A stretch of 64,000 nt of DNA from Microvirga sp. ACRRW (GCF_022346925.1 NZ_JAKRNJ010000002.1:310001-374000), one strand, 5' to 3'; positions 28,459-37,544 are shown, counted from the first letter of the stretch. Numbers and translations: made by a program. The notes: generated from the letters alone by a model not told the origin.

Positions 28459-29046
28459 ATGCGCCTCTCGAGACTCGTCCTTCTTGTCGCAACCATGGCA
28501 GCCCTGGCCGGCTGTACCTTTAAGGGTATTCCGGACCCGCAGGTTTCCGCACGCGATACCGAATGGATGGCACAGGTTCCGCCTGCCCAGGAAGAGCCGC
28601 GCTATGGCCGCTACCTCATCGAGGACCCAACGGGCGAAGCGCCTGGCACGATCGTTGTCGATACCAAGCAGCGCTTCCTTTATTACGTGATGCCGAACAA
28701 GCAGGCGATCCGCTATGGCGTGACGGTCGGCGATGAGGCCTATGGCTGGACCGGCACCTCGCGCATTGCCCGCAAGGCCGAGTGGCCGGATTGGAATCCG
28801 CCCGCCGAGATGAAGGCCCGCTGGCCGCATGTGCAGTTCACCAAGGGCGGCCCCAACAACCCGCTCGGCGCCCGCGCTCTCTATCTCTATGAGGGCAACA
28901 AGGACACGCTCTACCGCATCCACGGCACCAACGAGCCGGAGAAGATCGGCCAAGCCGTGTCCTCGGGCTGCATCCGCATGCGCAACATCGACGTGATCGA
29001 TCTCTACAATCGCGTGGCGATGAACACGAAAGTGATCGTCCGCTAA
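28459..29046 (+). CDS. L,D-transpeptidase lipoprotein (ErfK/YbiS family)
   Basis: 195 residues. Signal peptide with lipobox (LAGC, Cys19). The YkuD catalytic domain contains IHGTNEPEKIG and the active-site Cys in SSGCIRM. It would form 3-3 crosslinks in peptidoglycan or attach proteins to the wall, in the periplasm. The family core TIVVDTKQRFLYYV is present. It is followed by a strong intrinsic terminator, so it is a single-gene unit. Confidence 0.94.
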   Translation: MRLSRLVLLVATMAALAGCTFKGIPDPQVSARDTEWMAQVPPAQEEPRYGRYLIEDPTGEAPGTIVVDTKQRFLYYVMPNKQAIRYGVTVGDEAYGWTGTSRIARKAEWPDWNPPAEMKARWPHVQFTKGGPNNPLGARALYLYEGNKDTLYRIHGTNEPEKIGQAVSSGCIRMRNIDVIDLYNRVAMNTKVIVR

Positions 29047-29066
29047 GATCGCATCAGACGAACAGG

Positions 29067-29092
29067 AAAAGCGCCCCAAGGGGCGCTTTTTT
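29067..29092 (+). terminator. Intrinsic terminator after the L,D-transpeptidase gene
   Basis: GCGCCCC (29071-29077) and GGGGCGC (29080-29086) form a GC-rich stem with a two-base loop as written, followed by six T (29087-29092) and preceded by four A. Confidence 0.9.
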
Positions 29093-29112
29093 CGTTGCGG
29101 CTGTAGGAATTG

Positions 29113-29298
29113 TCAGTCGAGCTGAGCTTCCTTGCGCAGGATCGCGGGAAGCTCCTGTGCCTTGGCCTTCGCCGGTTGGCGTTTCACCGAGCGCATGGCG
29201 GCGGCGAGAGCGGGAAGAGCGACGGGCTTGAAAGCCGGAGCGGCCTGGGCGGCCTCGTGGCTCGATTGAGGATCGCGGTTCTTGGCGTTCGAAGTCAT
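29113..29298 (-). CDS. Small basic hypothetical protein
   Basis: 61 residues, Ala/Lys/Arg-rich with no membrane segment (for example LPALAAAMRSVKRQPAKAKA). A GGAGG element stands 7 bases before the ATG at 29298, the best evidence that it is translated. Function and family unknown. An overlapping 95-codon frame on the same strand in another register was rejected because it lacks such a site. Confidence 0.55.
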   Translation of the reverse strand: MTSNAKNRDPQSSHEAAQAAPAFKPVALPALAAAMRSVKRQPAKAKAQELPAILRKEAQLD

Positions 29299-29427
29299 GG
29301 TTTTTCCTCCAGGTCCGGCGGTTTTTGCACCTGCCGTTCATGATCGCGGAGCCATGACCTGATTAAGGCATGGCTTCGATCATGTGCGTGTTGTCCCACA
29401 CATGATCCGATCAGGCTGAATCCAGGA

Positions 29428-29892
29428 TTAACGCCGCAGGATTCCAGCGGTTTCGAGAGCCGCTTCCTGGCGGTTCCTGGATGAAGCCTCCTTCGAGCGC
29501 GCGGCCAGGATTGAGACCAGGACCAATGCGCCGATCATGCCCATATGCTCGCCTGCGGTATGGAATGCGGTGATGGCGCGCTCGCCCTCAAGCCGCCAGA
29601 AGGCATGAACGATCGGGATGGTCAGGAATGTGAAGACTCCGAGCATGGCGGCGCCGAACCACGTGCCACGGTTGAAGATGATCAGCGCTGAGCCAGTGAG
29701 CTGAACGAAAATCGTGAGGCTGTTGAAGAGCCATGCGGGCTCGAGCCCGAAATGGCTCATCTCCGCCATGCCGCCGGAGAAGTCCAAGAGCTTGGCGAGG
29801 CCGCTACCCCAGAACGGAAAGGTGAAGAGAACGCGAGCGGCGATTTCGGTGATGCGGCTCGACAGAATGGCCTCGACCCAACGCGGTGTCAT
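29428..29892 (-). CDS. DoxX family membrane protein
   Basis: 154 residues with four predicted transmembrane helices: AARVLFTFPFWGSGLAKL, the LFNSLTIFVQLTGSALIIF segment, AAMLGVFTFLTIPIVHAF and MIGALVLVSILAA. The Gly-rich first helix and general layout fit DoxX/DoxD-like proteins, poorly defined inner-membrane proteins linked to redox or respiration. It lies 65 bases after the patatin gene on the same strand. Confidence 0.8.
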   Translation of the reverse strand: MTPRWVEAILSSRITEIAARVLFTFPFWGSGLAKLLDFSGGMAEMSHFGLEPAWLFNSLTIFVQLTGSALIIFNRGTWFGAAMLGVFTFLTIPIVHAFWRLEGERAITAFHTAGEHMGMIGALVLVSILAARSKEASSRNRQEAALETAGILRR

Positions 29893-29957
29893 GATCAGTC
29901 CCCTTGGTTGTGTGACGTAACGGTAAGCGGGGCTGTGATTAAGGCCAAGCCTTGCGA

Positions 29958-30800
29958 TTAAATGTGCGAAGCCGCACGCTTCGCGAATGCCTCTCCATCC
30001 CTCAATCCCATCTCATAGGCCTTGCGGATGCCGGACGGATTGGTGATGTCGAATTGCCCGATGGGGACGGGCGCGGACGGCTGGATGTAGGTGCGTCCCT
30101 TCACATTCGGGAAAGCGCGATAGAGGCGCGAGAGAATGACGAGGGTCTTGCCGCCTTGCGCTTCCACGGGCAAGAGCGGCTCGGTCGGCACGTTGTCGAC
30201 GAGGCCCCCATCAAGAGCGGCCATGCCGCCGACAAGACCCACCGGCATGAAAGGCGGCACGCTGGCGCTCGCCATCAACGCTGCCGAGACCTCCGCAGGT
30301 GTTTCGAGATCCTGTACGCGCACGAATTCGGGACTGAAACCGAGCGCGCGTCCGCCGCGCGGATGCACGGGGGAGTGCCATTTCTTCTCGATCTGATACG
30401 TGGCGATCCCGAGCGGAACGGCGATGGAAAGCGGCAGGCGGCGCGGCTTGCGCGCAAGGCCGATCAGGACGTCCGGTCCCTGCTGCAAGTACGCCAGGGC
30501 ATCGTCGTCGATGATGGTCTCGATCAGGCTGCGGTACATGAAGGCGACGGGCCAAGGCGAGCCTTCGCTGCGCCACGCCTTCCATTCGAAATTGCGGCGG
30601 CCCTGACTGCAGCCCTCCGCCACCATGGCGTTGACCGTCCGGCCGAGGCCCAGAAGGCTGTAGCAGGCGGACCACGCGCCCGCGCTCACGCCCACGACCA
30701 TGGAGGGCTTGAGGTTCAGAAGCGGTGAGGCAGCCTCCCAGAAGCCGCCCTGCCAGTAGCAGCGGTTGCCGCCTCCTGCGAATGCCACCGCATCGAACAT
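29958..30800 (-). CDS. Patatin-like phospholipase family protein
   Basis: 280-residue lipid acyl hydrolase fold with the Ser-Asp dyad: the oxyanion glycine run AGGGNR (8-13), nucleophile Ser39 in GVSAG, and Asp in LDGGLVDN. Expected to cleave acyl chains from glycerolipids; the true substrate is unknown, and no signal peptide is seen, so it is likely cytosolic or inner-face. It begins six bases after the MarR gene, an operon in which MarR may control it. Confidence 0.92.
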   Translation of the reverse strand: MFDAVAFAGGGNRCYWQGGFWEAASPLLNLKPSMVVGVSAGAWSACYSLLGLGRTVNAMVAEGCSQGRRNFEWKAWRSEGSPWPVAFMYRSLIETIIDDDALAYLQQGPDVLIGLARKPRRLPLSIAVPLGIATYQIEKKWHSPVHPRGGRALGFSPEFVRVQDLETPAEVSAALMASASVPPFMPVGLVGGMAALDGGLVDNVPTEPLLPVEAQGGKTLVILSRLYRAFPNVKGRTYIQPSAPVPIGQFDITNPSGIRKAYEMGLRDGEAFAKRAASHI

Positions 30801-30806
30801 GAATGC

Positions 30807-31295
30807 CTACCGCTGAAGTTTCGCGAGGCTCGCATCCTCCTCGGTGCGGGCGAGTTCACGCCAAGCGAGCACGATGCGCTCGAGATCGGCCAGGTCCTTC
30901 TCGGGCAGGGAGCCCAAAGTGCGCTGCACATAGGCGCGCTGTGCGGCAAGGCCCTTCTCCGCGAGGTCGCGCCCCCTCTTCGTGAGGTAAAGCGCATTCG
31001 AGCGCCGGTCGCCGGGAATGGAGCGGCGCTCCACGAGGTCCGCCTCCACCATCCGGTCGAGAAGGCCGGAGACATTTCCCTTGGTCACATAGAGCCGCTC
31101 CGCCAGCTCCTGCTGGCTTAGCCCCTCACGCTCGGTCAGCGTGGAGAGAAGATCGAATTGCGGAATAGACAGGCCGATGGCCTTGAGCTCGCCGGCCACG
31201 GTGTTGAGCGCGCGGCGATGCAGGCGAATGACGCGAAACCAGATGCGAAGCGGGTCTGCTCCAAGATCCGCGGGGGCGGGAGATGGGGACGTCAA
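30807..31295 (-). CDS. MarR family transcriptional regulator
   Basis: 162 residues with a winged helix-turn-helix (residues about 40-110): SIPQFDLLSTLTEREG, LSQQELAERLYVTKGNVSGL (recognition helix) and the wing ERRSIPGDRRSNALYLT. Forms dimers in this family and usually represses its own operon in response to a small phenolic or lipid-like ligand. It precedes the patatin gene by six bases, so that operon is the likely target. Confidence 0.92.
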   Translation of the reverse strand: MTSPSPAPADLGADPLRIWFRVIRLHRRALNTVAGELKAIGLSIPQFDLLSTLTEREGLSQQELAERLYVTKGNVSGLLDRMVEADLVERRSIPGDRRSNALYLTKRGRDLAEKGLAAQRAYVQRTLGSLPEKDLADLERIVLAWRELARTEEDASLAKLQR

Positions 31296-31441
31296 GGCGA
31301 GGCTCCTGATAAGGAGAGATAGTTTATAGTGAAACGATCTGTTCCGTCATCCCCACAGAAAGCCCCATCCAGCGCCGATAAGGCGGCTGCCGTCGCAATA
31401 TCCGTGAATAATAAGGGTATCAGGCCGCGCGTAACGTTCTG

Positions 31442-31455
31442 TAATATCAATATTA
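31442..31455. promoter_or_regulatory. Palindrome in the promoter region of the YjgN gene
   Basis: TAATAT (31442-31447), CA, ATATTA (31450-31455): a perfect AT-rich inverted repeat 38 bases before the start of the YjgN-like gene. It may be an operator or simply part of a -10 region. Confidence 0.25.
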
Positions 31456-31492
31456 TGCTAAGGCGTGCCTATCTTCCTTGAAGGTTAGGACC

Positions 31493-32761
31493 ATGACAGC
31501 CTCGATTTCTTCCAACGTTCCACTGACCCAGCCCCAGGCTTCCCCCATGTCCTTCTCCGGACGCCGGGGCGAGTTCCTCAAGATGCTGGTGGCCGGCAGC
31601 CTCTATCAGATCCCTACATTCGGCTTTTACCGCTTCTGGCTCACCACGAAGCTGCGCCGCCACCTCTGGGCCAATACGCAGGTCGAGGGTGAATCCTTCG
31701 AGTACACCGGCACGGCGAAGGAATTGCTGGTCGGCTTCCTGATCGCGCTTGCTGTTCTCGCGCCGCTCTACATCGCGCTCTTCGTGGTGTCCCTGGCGTT
31801 CGAGGAGATTGCGGCCTTCGCGAGCGTTCCGCTGATTCTGATCCTCTATGTGCTTGCGCATTTTGGTAGCTATCGCGCGCGCCGCTACCGCGCGACGCGC
31901 ACCGTCTTCCGCGGCGTGCGCTTCTGGATGAAGGGTAGCGGCTGGGCTTATGCCTTCCGCGCCGTCCTGTGGGACATCGCCACGATCGTCACGGTCGGCC
32001 TCGCGCTGCCGTGGGCCATGGCGAGCCTCGAGCGCTACCGCATGCGTCACACTTATTTCGGCACCGTTCAGGGCGATTTCTCCGGTACGGGCTGGTCGCT
32101 GTTCAAGCGCGGTTGGTGGGTTTGGGCGCTCGGCATCATCCTGATCGCCGGCTTGGCCTTCGGCAGCACGGACATGTACAGCTCCCTTGCCGAAATGGAT
32201 CTCGATCTCGGAGAAGAGATGGACGGAGCAATGGGCGCAGCCTATTTGGCGACTCAGATCGCAGTCGGCGGTTTGCTCCTGATCTACATCGCTCTCGCGC
32301 CTCTCGTGATGGCGATCTTCACCCGTTGGCATCTGGATGGCGTGCGCTTCGGCGAGGCTGCCGTGTCGAGCAAGCTGCGGATCGGCACGTTCTACGGCCT
32401 CTTCTTCAAGACGCTGTTCTCGTCTATCGGCTTCATGATCGCTTTCATCGCTGTCTTCGCCCTTGGCGCTTTTGTCCTGAGCCTCGCTTTCCAGGATGCC
32501 ATGAATGACATTCAGGCCGGTGAGTGGACAGCGGGAGCCATCGTGATCAGCCTTATTGGCGCGATCGCCTATCTCGTCTTCCTCCTCGGCTTCGGCGTCA
32601 TTCAGCGCTACTTCTACGGTCGCGGTTTGTGGGCAGCCATCGTCACGACGACAGCTGTGTCGAACCTGCCTTCGCTCAATGCAGCCGTCGCCGCGGGCCG
32701 GCCTTCCGGTACCGTGGGCGAGGGCCTTGCCGACGCGCTCGACTTCAACGTCGGCATTTAA
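31493..32761 (+). CDS. YjgN family (DUF898) membrane protein
   Basis: 422 residues with about ten transmembrane helices and the DUF898 pattern: GRRGEFLKMLVAG, FGFYRFWLTTKLRRHLW near the N terminus, repeated later as ASLERYRMRHTYFG. Function unknown. The ATG at 31493 follows an AGGTTAGGA element. It is followed after eight bases by an M48 peptidase and then a DUF1499 gene; DUF898 and M48 genes are often paired, suggesting that they work together at the membrane. Confidence 0.88.
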   Translation: MTASISSNVPLTQPQASPMSFSGRRGEFLKMLVAGSLYQIPTFGFYRFWLTTKLRRHLWANTQVEGESFEYTGTAKELLVGFLIALAVLAPLYIALFVVSLAFEEIAAFASVPLILILYVLAHFGSYRARRYRATRTVFRGVRFWMKGSGWAYAFRAVLWDIATIVTVGLALPWAMASLERYRMRHTYFGTVQGDFSGTGWSLFKRGWWVWALGIILIAGLAFGSTDMYSSLAEMDLDLGEEMDGAMGAAYLATQIAVGGLLLIYIALAPLVMAIFTRWHLDGVRFGEAAVSSKLRIGTFYGLFFKTLFSSIGFMIAFIAVFALGAFVLSLAFQDAMNDIQAGEWTAGAIVISLIGAIAYLVFLLGFGVIQRYFYGRGLWAAIVTTTAVSNLPSLNAAVAAGRPSGTVGEGLADALDFNVGI

Positions 32762-32769
32762 GGTGAACC

Positions 32770-33864
32770 ATGATGGATGCGGTGTTCTATGACGGAGTGA
32801 GCGCCCGGCGACGGGACGTCACTCTCAAAGTCACCGCATCCAGTCTCGACATTCATGAGGGAGGCGAGTGGATCGCCTCCTGGCCTGCCGGAGATGTCCG
32901 GCAGAAGGATGCGCCTGAGGGCGTGTTGCGCATCACGCGCGAAGGCGGACCGGAACTGGCACGTCTCGACGTGGCGAACCCCGCCGATCAGGCGGCCATC
33001 CGGCTCCATTGCCATCGCCTCAATCTGCCCGAACACAAGGAGCGCACGGGGCGCATCGTGTTCTGGTCCGCCGCGACGGCCATCTCGATCATCCTGTGCG
33101 TGCTGTTTCTCATCCCGCTTCTCGCGGAGACGCTCACGCCCGTCATTCCCGTCGAATACGAGCGGCGCATCGGCAAGGCCGTGGACAATCAGGTCCGCGT
33201 CATCTTCAAGGGCAAGATCTGCGATGCGCCGGAAGGCACGGCCGCTCTTCGCATTCTGACCGAGCGCCTGAGCAAGGCGAGGGGCGTCGAGATTCCCCTC
33301 GATGTGGCGGTGCTGGAATCCAAGGTGCCGAATGCCATCGCCCTTCCCGGAGGGCGGATCTACATCTTCCAGGCCCTCCTGGACAAAGCCGATTCCCCCG
33401 ATGAGCTCGCTGGCGTGCTGGCCCACGAGATCGGGCACGTGGTCAATCGCGACGGGCTTCGCAAGCTCATTCAGTCCAGCGGCACCTCCTATCTCTTCGG
33501 CTTGCTCTTCGGCGATGTGACGGGCGGCGGCGCTATCGTGCTGGCCAGCCGCTATCTCGTCGACAGCGCCTATTCCCGCGACGCGGAAACGGCGGCGGAC
33601 GATTTCGCGGGCAAGACCATGGTCACTTTGGGGAGGCCCGCTCATCCCATGGCGCTGTTGCTCAAACGCATCGAACGGCGCGAAGATGACGAGAAGGAAG
33701 CCGAGAAGGGGAACGAAAAACGCATTCCCGCTTTTCTGTCGACCCACCCGATCACCGATCAACGCCTGAAAGCTTTGGAAAAACAGGTCCCCTCCCAGTC
33801 CGGCGAGCCTCTCCTGACGCAAGGGCAGTGGCGCGCGCTCAAAGAGATTTGTAAGACCTCCTGA
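32770..33864 (+). CDS. M48 family membrane metallopeptidase
   Basis: 364 residues: a soluble N-terminal domain (1-95), one transmembrane helix (about 97-118), then a zinc protease domain with HEIGH at 219-223 and the third ligand Glu in SRDAETAADDFA. The protease domain follows the membrane helix and resembles BepA/LoiP-type envelope quality-control peptidases. Substrates unknown. Its stop codon overlaps the start of the DUF1499 gene by one base. Confidence 0.92.
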   Translation: MMDAVFYDGVSARRRDVTLKVTASSLDIHEGGEWIASWPAGDVRQKDAPEGVLRITREGGPELARLDVANPADQAAIRLHCHRLNLPEHKERTGRIVFWSAATAISIILCVLFLIPLLAETLTPVIPVEYERRIGKAVDNQVRVIFKGKICDAPEGTAALRILTERLSKARGVEIPLDVAVLESKVPNAIALPGGRIYIFQALLDKADSPDELAGVLAHEIGHVVNRDGLRKLIQSSGTSYLFGLLFGDVTGGGAIVLASRYLVDSAYSRDAETAADDFAGKTMVTLGRPAHPMALLLKRIERREDDEKEAEKGNEKRIPAFLSTHPITDQRLKALEKQVPSQSGEPLLTQGQWRALKEICKTS

Positions 33865-34643
33865 TGCGTCGTCTCATTATCGAAGAACCCTATTCCCGGC
33901 CCGCCCGATGGTCTCCCATGCTGGCTTGGTTCGCGCTTGTCGTGACGGTTCTGTCGGCGCTGCTGATCCGCTTCAACCGCATCGATTATCAATCCGGCTT
34001 CGTGGCGCTGGGGCTTGGACTGGTCATCGCGCTCATCGCGGTAGCGCTCTCTCTCGTCGCCTTCATCCGCATCTGGCAGGAAGGCCGCCGGGGCTTGGGG
34101 AGCGCGATCAAGGGGATGATCTTGGCGGCCCTCGTTCTCGGCTATCCGGCGTTTCTGGGCCTTAAAGCCGTGACGTTGCCGGCCATCAACGATGTCTCCA
34201 CCGATACCGAGGACCCGCCCGCTTTCTCGCGTTCGCGCTCCGCGCTCGATGCCCGGCAAGGCCGCGTTCCGCCCGAGGTCGGGCCCGGGGACCGCGAACT
34301 GCAGCGCGAAGCCTATGTGCAGATCGCGCCGCTGACCCTCGACATTCCGCCGGAAGATGCCTTTCCCCTGATGCGCAAGGCTGCCGAGGATCTCGGCTGG
34401 CAGATCATCGAGGCCGTGCCGCCTGGTGGGCGGACGGGAATAGGGCGGCTGGAGGCCGTGGACCGCAGCATGCTCCTCAAGCTCCCTGAGGACATCACCG
34501 TGCGCATTCGTCCCCGCGTCGACGGCACCCGTATCGACATCCGCTCCGCCTCCCGCATTGGCCATCATGATCTCGGCACGAATGCCGCTCGGATCCGCAA
34601 ATTCCTCGAAGAGGCCTCCAATCTCGCATTGGCGGTAAAGTAG
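33864..34643 (+). CDS. DUF1499 domain membrane protein
   Basis: 259 residues. Three N-terminal transmembrane helices (about 18-38, 44-66, 80-102), then a soluble DUF1499 domain (about 145-255) with AEDLGWQIIEA, the EDITVRIRP strand and TRIDIRSASRIGHHDLGTNAARIRKF. Function unknown. Third gene of the YjgN/M48 operon, overlapping the M48 gene by one base. Confidence 0.88.
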   Translation: MRRLIIEEPYSRPARWSPMLAWFALVVTVLSALLIRFNRIDYQSGFVALGLGLVIALIAVALSLVAFIRIWQEGRRGLGSAIKGMILAALVLGYPAFLGLKAVTLPAINDVSTDTEDPPAFSRSRSALDARQGRVPPEVGPGDRELQREAYVQIAPLTLDIPPEDAFPLMRKAAEDLGWQIIEAVPPGGRTGIGRLEAVDRSMLLKLPEDITVRIRPRVDGTRIDIRSASRIGHHDLGTNAARIRKFLEEASNLALAVK

Positions 34644-34649
34644 CCCGCA

Positions 34650-35561
34650 TCAGGCCGGGCGGTATACCCCGCTCAGGCTCGGCATGCCGTCCGTGACGGC
34701 GAGTTCCTTGGCGACCAGATCTTCCAGATGAGCAAAGACGGAGAGGCCCGCGGCATTCACGAGAGCGGGGTTCAGGCCCTGATAGATCGCGGCGACGATC
34801 TCGGGGATCGTGCGGTCGCCTGCATTCAGCCTGTTGAGAATCGAGGCCTCGCGCAGGCGGCGGTGATGAGCGAGCGCGCGCACGAAGCGCTGGGGCTCCT
34901 GCACCGGGCCGCCGTGGCCGGGCCAATAGACCGTTTCCTCCCGGCCCTTCAGCTTGTCGAGGGAAGCCATGAACTCGCTCATGGAGCCGTCCGGCGGCGC
35001 CACGACGGTTGTCGCCCAGGCCATCACATGATCGCCGGAGAACAGCGCCTTCTCCTCGGGTAGGGCGAAAGCGAGGTGATTGGCCATGTGGCCGGGGGTG
35101 GCCAAGGCTTCCAGGGTCCAGCCGGGGCCTTGCACCGCCTCGCCCTCGGCAAGTTCCCGGTCGGGGGCATAATCCTTGTCGGAGCTTGCCTCCAGGGAGT
35201 TCACCTCACCGCTGAACAGGGGCCGGGCGCTGCGGTGCGGGCTGCAGCCGACGAGGAGCGCGCCCGTCGCGGCCTGAATCGCCCGGGCGGCGGGGGAGTG
35301 GTCCCGATGGGTGTGGGTGACGAGGATATGGCTCACCGTCTCGCCTCGGACTGCGTGGAGCAGGGCCTCGATATGCGCCGGGCTGTCCGGCCCCGGATCG
35401 ATGATGGCGACCCGGCCCGAACCCACGATGTAGCTGCAGGTGCCGGTGAAGGTGATCGGGCCGGCATTGTCGGCGACGATTCGGCGGACGAGGGGGCTCA
35501 CCTGGAGGCATTCGCCCGATCGGGCCGGTGGCCGAACATCGAAAGTGAGGTCGTCTGCCAT
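34650..35561 (-). CDS. MBL-fold metallo-hydrolase
   Basis: 303 residues with the metallo-beta-lactamase motif THTHRDHSPA, a second His in TPGHMANHLAF, the metal-bridging Asp in FSGDHVM and the final His in WPGHGGPV. The C-terminal winged segment (DLVAKELAV) is like the LACTB2/hydrolase group, which act on RNA, thioesters or lactones; substrate undecided. The ATG at 35561 (MADDLTFDVRPP) is chosen; the longer frame invades the bioY promoter. Convergent with the DUF1499 gene. Confidence 0.9.
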   Translation of the reverse strand: MADDLTFDVRPPARSGECLQVSPLVRRIVADNAGPITFTGTCSYIVGSGRVAIIDPGPDSPAHIEALLHAVRGETVSHILVTHTHRDHSPAARAIQAATGALLVGCSPHRSARPLFSGEVNSLEASSDKDYAPDRELAEGEAVQGPGWTLEALATPGHMANHLAFALPEEKALFSGDHVMAWATTVVAPPDGSMSEFMASLDKLKGREETVYWPGHGGPVQEPQRFVRALAHHRRLREASILNRLNAGDRTIPEIVAAIYQGLNPALVNAAGLSVFAHLEDLVAKELAVTDGMPSLSGVYRPA

Positions 35562-35614
35562 CAGGGATCCTTGGAAATCTGTGCCGGTTACGGACATCTT
35601 AGCCGTTCGACTGC

Positions 35615-35643
35615 TTGAGACACCGGCCAGACCCACCTATAAG
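35615..35643 (+). promoter_or_regulatory. Promoter of bioY
   Basis: TTGAGA (35615-35620), a 17-base spacer, then TATAAG (35638-35643), 47 bases before the bioY start. No clear BioR half-sites were found here. Confidence 0.55.
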
Positions 35644-35689
35644 GCTTACCAAGCCGCCCGCGAAAGGCGGAACATCTGGAGTTCATTTC

Positions 35690-36289
35690 ATGACGACTGG
35701 CGCTTCTTCGCTGTCTTCTCCCTCGACCCTCGTCGGCCTCCTCTGGCCGTCCAAGGACGATGCCCGTTTCACCGCCCTGCGCGCCATCGTCCTGATGGCT
35801 GTGGGTACGGCGCTTCTCACCCTTTCCGCCAAGGTCCAGGTGCCGCTGCCTTACGTTCCCATGACGCTGCAGACCCTGGTCGTGCTGATCATCGGCGCAT
35901 CCTATGGCTGGCGTCTCGGCGGCGCGACCGTCGGTCTCTATCTCCTGCAGGGCGCGATGGGCATGCCCGTCTTCGCAGGTCCCGTCGCCGGACCGGCCTA
36001 TCTCATGGGCCCCACAGGCGGCTTCCTCTTCGGCTTCCTGGCCGCCGCCGTCGTCATGGGCTTCATGGCTGAGCGTGGCTGGGACCGTTCGCTCCCGCGC
36101 GTCATCGTGATGATGACCATCGGCCATGCGGTGATCTTCGCTTGCGGCCTGACCCAGCTCTCGCTGGTGATGCCCTTCTCCCAGGCCTGGACCGTGGGCG
36201 CTGCCCCGTTCATCGCCGCGACCGTGGTGAAGACAGCTCTCGCCGTCGCCCTGATGCAGGCCGCCTGGTCGGTGACCCGCCGCGGCTGA
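35690..36289 (+). CDS. bioY: Biotin transporter BioY
   Basis: 199-residue S component of an ECF-type biotin importer with six transmembrane helices. Family features: AKVQVPLPYVPMTLQT near the first loop, GMPVFAG, and YLMGPTGGFLFGF. BioY can take up biotin alone or with BioMN; neither bioM nor bioN is present here. The ATG at 35690 has a GGAG element nine bases before it. It ends in a strong terminator shared with the convergent small gene. Confidence 0.94.
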   Translation: MTTGASSLSSPSTLVGLLWPSKDDARFTALRAIVLMAVGTALLTLSAKVQVPLPYVPMTLQTLVVLIIGASYGWRLGGATVGLYLLQGAMGMPVFAGPVAGPAYLMGPTGGFLFGFLAAAVVMGFMAERGWDRSLPRVIVMMTIGHAVIFACGLTQLSLVMPFSQAWTVGAAPFIAATVVKTALAVALMQAAWSVTRRG

Positions 36290-36311
36290 GTTTTCAGCGC
36301 ATAAAGACAAA

Positions 36312-36339
36312 AAAGAAGCCGCCTTCGGGCGGCTTCTTT
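36312..36339. terminator. Bidirectional terminator after bioY
   Basis: A perfect 12-base inverted repeat (36312-36323 with 36328-36339) around a TTCG tetraloop, with A-run and T-run flanks, lies between bioY and the convergent 96-residue gene. Confidence 0.92.
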
Positions 36340-36363
36340 CGTTTTGGAATTGGCTGGCGGTTT

Positions 36364-36654
36364 TTAGCCCGCCGAATGCACGAGCCGGAGATTGGGCTTC
36401 GACTTGATGCTGTTGTGGCGGAAGGTGACATCCGCCCATTCCTCGTCGCCGCCATCCTCGATGATCCGGTAGCCCATCTGTTTGGCGATGGCCTCGACCT
36501 GTCCGAGATTGGCGCGCGAGATCCAGCGCGAGAACTCAAGGTTCTCCTGGTCCATGAGAACGGCGATCATGCCGATCTCGACACCCTGATCGAAATCTTC
36601 GCTGCGGCCGGGAAAACGCAATCTCAAACCCTCATCGAGATGAATATGTCGCAT
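36364..36654 (-). CDS. Conserved hypothetical protein, 96 residues
   Basis: Soluble small protein starting MRHIHLDEGLRLRFPG, with ISRANLGQVEAIAKQMGYRI and a C-terminal basic tail. No family recognised. The ATG at 36654 is chosen over the 31-codon-longer frame because the extension is unlike a folded protein. It ends at the shared terminator with bioY, which supports it being a real transcription unit. Confidence 0.6.
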   Translation of the reverse strand: MRHIHLDEGLRLRFPGRSEDFDQGVEIGMIAVLMDQENLEFSRWISRANLGQVEAIAKQMGYRIIEDGGDEEWADVTFRHNSIKSKPNLRLVHSAG

Positions 36655-36849
36655 GGTGGGAGCCCCCAAATCGCCGTGTGCGGCATTCTTTTGTTGAAGT
36701 GTAGCAACATTCCCGCCGGACAGGAAGGCGGCATGGACGCGCAGCAACGCAACAAAACTTGGCCGTGGTGCAAGAAGAGCCGGAACCCTCCTCAGAACCG
36801 CTCATTAGCCTTCCAAGAAATCCTAGAGAGAAATCCCGGAGGCGACCCC

Positions 36850-37542
36850 ATGACCGAACGCAAAGTGACGGCCTTTTTCAACACCTACGATGAAGCGGCC
36901 AAGGCCGTGCAGCGGCTGGAGGCGGCCCACATTTCCCATGTGGAGATCAGCCTGATCTCGAACAACGCCGATGACGTCTCCTCGCATCACGCCAAGCGTT
37001 CCTTCGACGAGGAGGGCGCGTCGCATGAATTTGCCGGGGCAGGTGCTGCGGCAGGTACGATTGCAGGAGGAGGGGCCGGGCTTTTGGCTGGGCTCGGCAC
37101 AGTGGCGGTTCCTGGGCTCGGGCCGGTGATTGCGGCAGGATGGCTCGTGTCGACGCTGGTCGGAGCAGGGGCGGGGGCGGCCCTCGGCGGACTCATGGGC
37201 GCGCTGGCTGATACCGGGCTCAGCGAGGACGAGGCCAAGGCCTATGTGGATGGCGTCCGCCAGGGCGGAACCCTCGTGACAGTGCGCCTGGACGAGAGCG
37301 ATATGAACCGCGTGGTGGATATTCTGGACGACGAGGGGCGCATCGAGCCTGGCAGGCCGGAAAGGGATTGGCGTTCGGAAGGGGCCGCTCCGCCCATCGG
37401 TGCTGCGGCCTCCACCACCACGGGCCTGATCACGGACCTCATGCCCAATCCTCTCGACGAGGAGGATGACCACACGCTGCATGTGGAGCTCGAGGACGAG
37501 CGCGTGCGGCGCATGACGGGTTCAGGGAAAGACGAGACCTAA
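36850..37542 (+). CDS. General stress (YflT-like) protein with glycine zipper
   Basis: 230 residues. N-terminal YflT-like domain (VTAFFNTYDEAAKAVQRLEA), then a long Gly/Ala-rich zipper (residues about 60-125) that can insert in or span membranes, then an acidic C-terminal part. Related proteins are stress-induced. GGAGG stands seven bases before the ATG at 36850; the longer open frame begins inside bioY and was rejected. It ends in a terminator, so likely a single-gene unit. Confidence 0.75.
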   Translation: MTERKVTAFFNTYDEAAKAVQRLEAAHISHVEISLISNNADDVSSHHAKRSFDEEGASHEFAGAGAAAGTIAGGGAGLLAGLGTVAVPGLGPVIAAGWLVSTLVGAGAGAALGGLMGALADTGLSEDEAKAYVDGVRQGGTLVTVRLDESDMNRVVDILDDEGRIEPGRPERDWRSEGAAPPIGAAASTTTGLITDLMPNPLDEEDDHTLHVELEDERVRRMTGSGKDET

Positions 37543-37544
37543 AC

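Noticed and set aside
35562..35689. BioR operator before bioY
   Set aside because: Only a short ACCTATAAGG is present, which fits the promoter -10 and not a full BioR palindrome.
36142..37542. 466-residue frame joining bioY sequence to the YflT-like gene
   Set aside because: The first 236 codons overlap bioY, its terminator and the convergent small gene; the true start has a GGAGG site at 36850.
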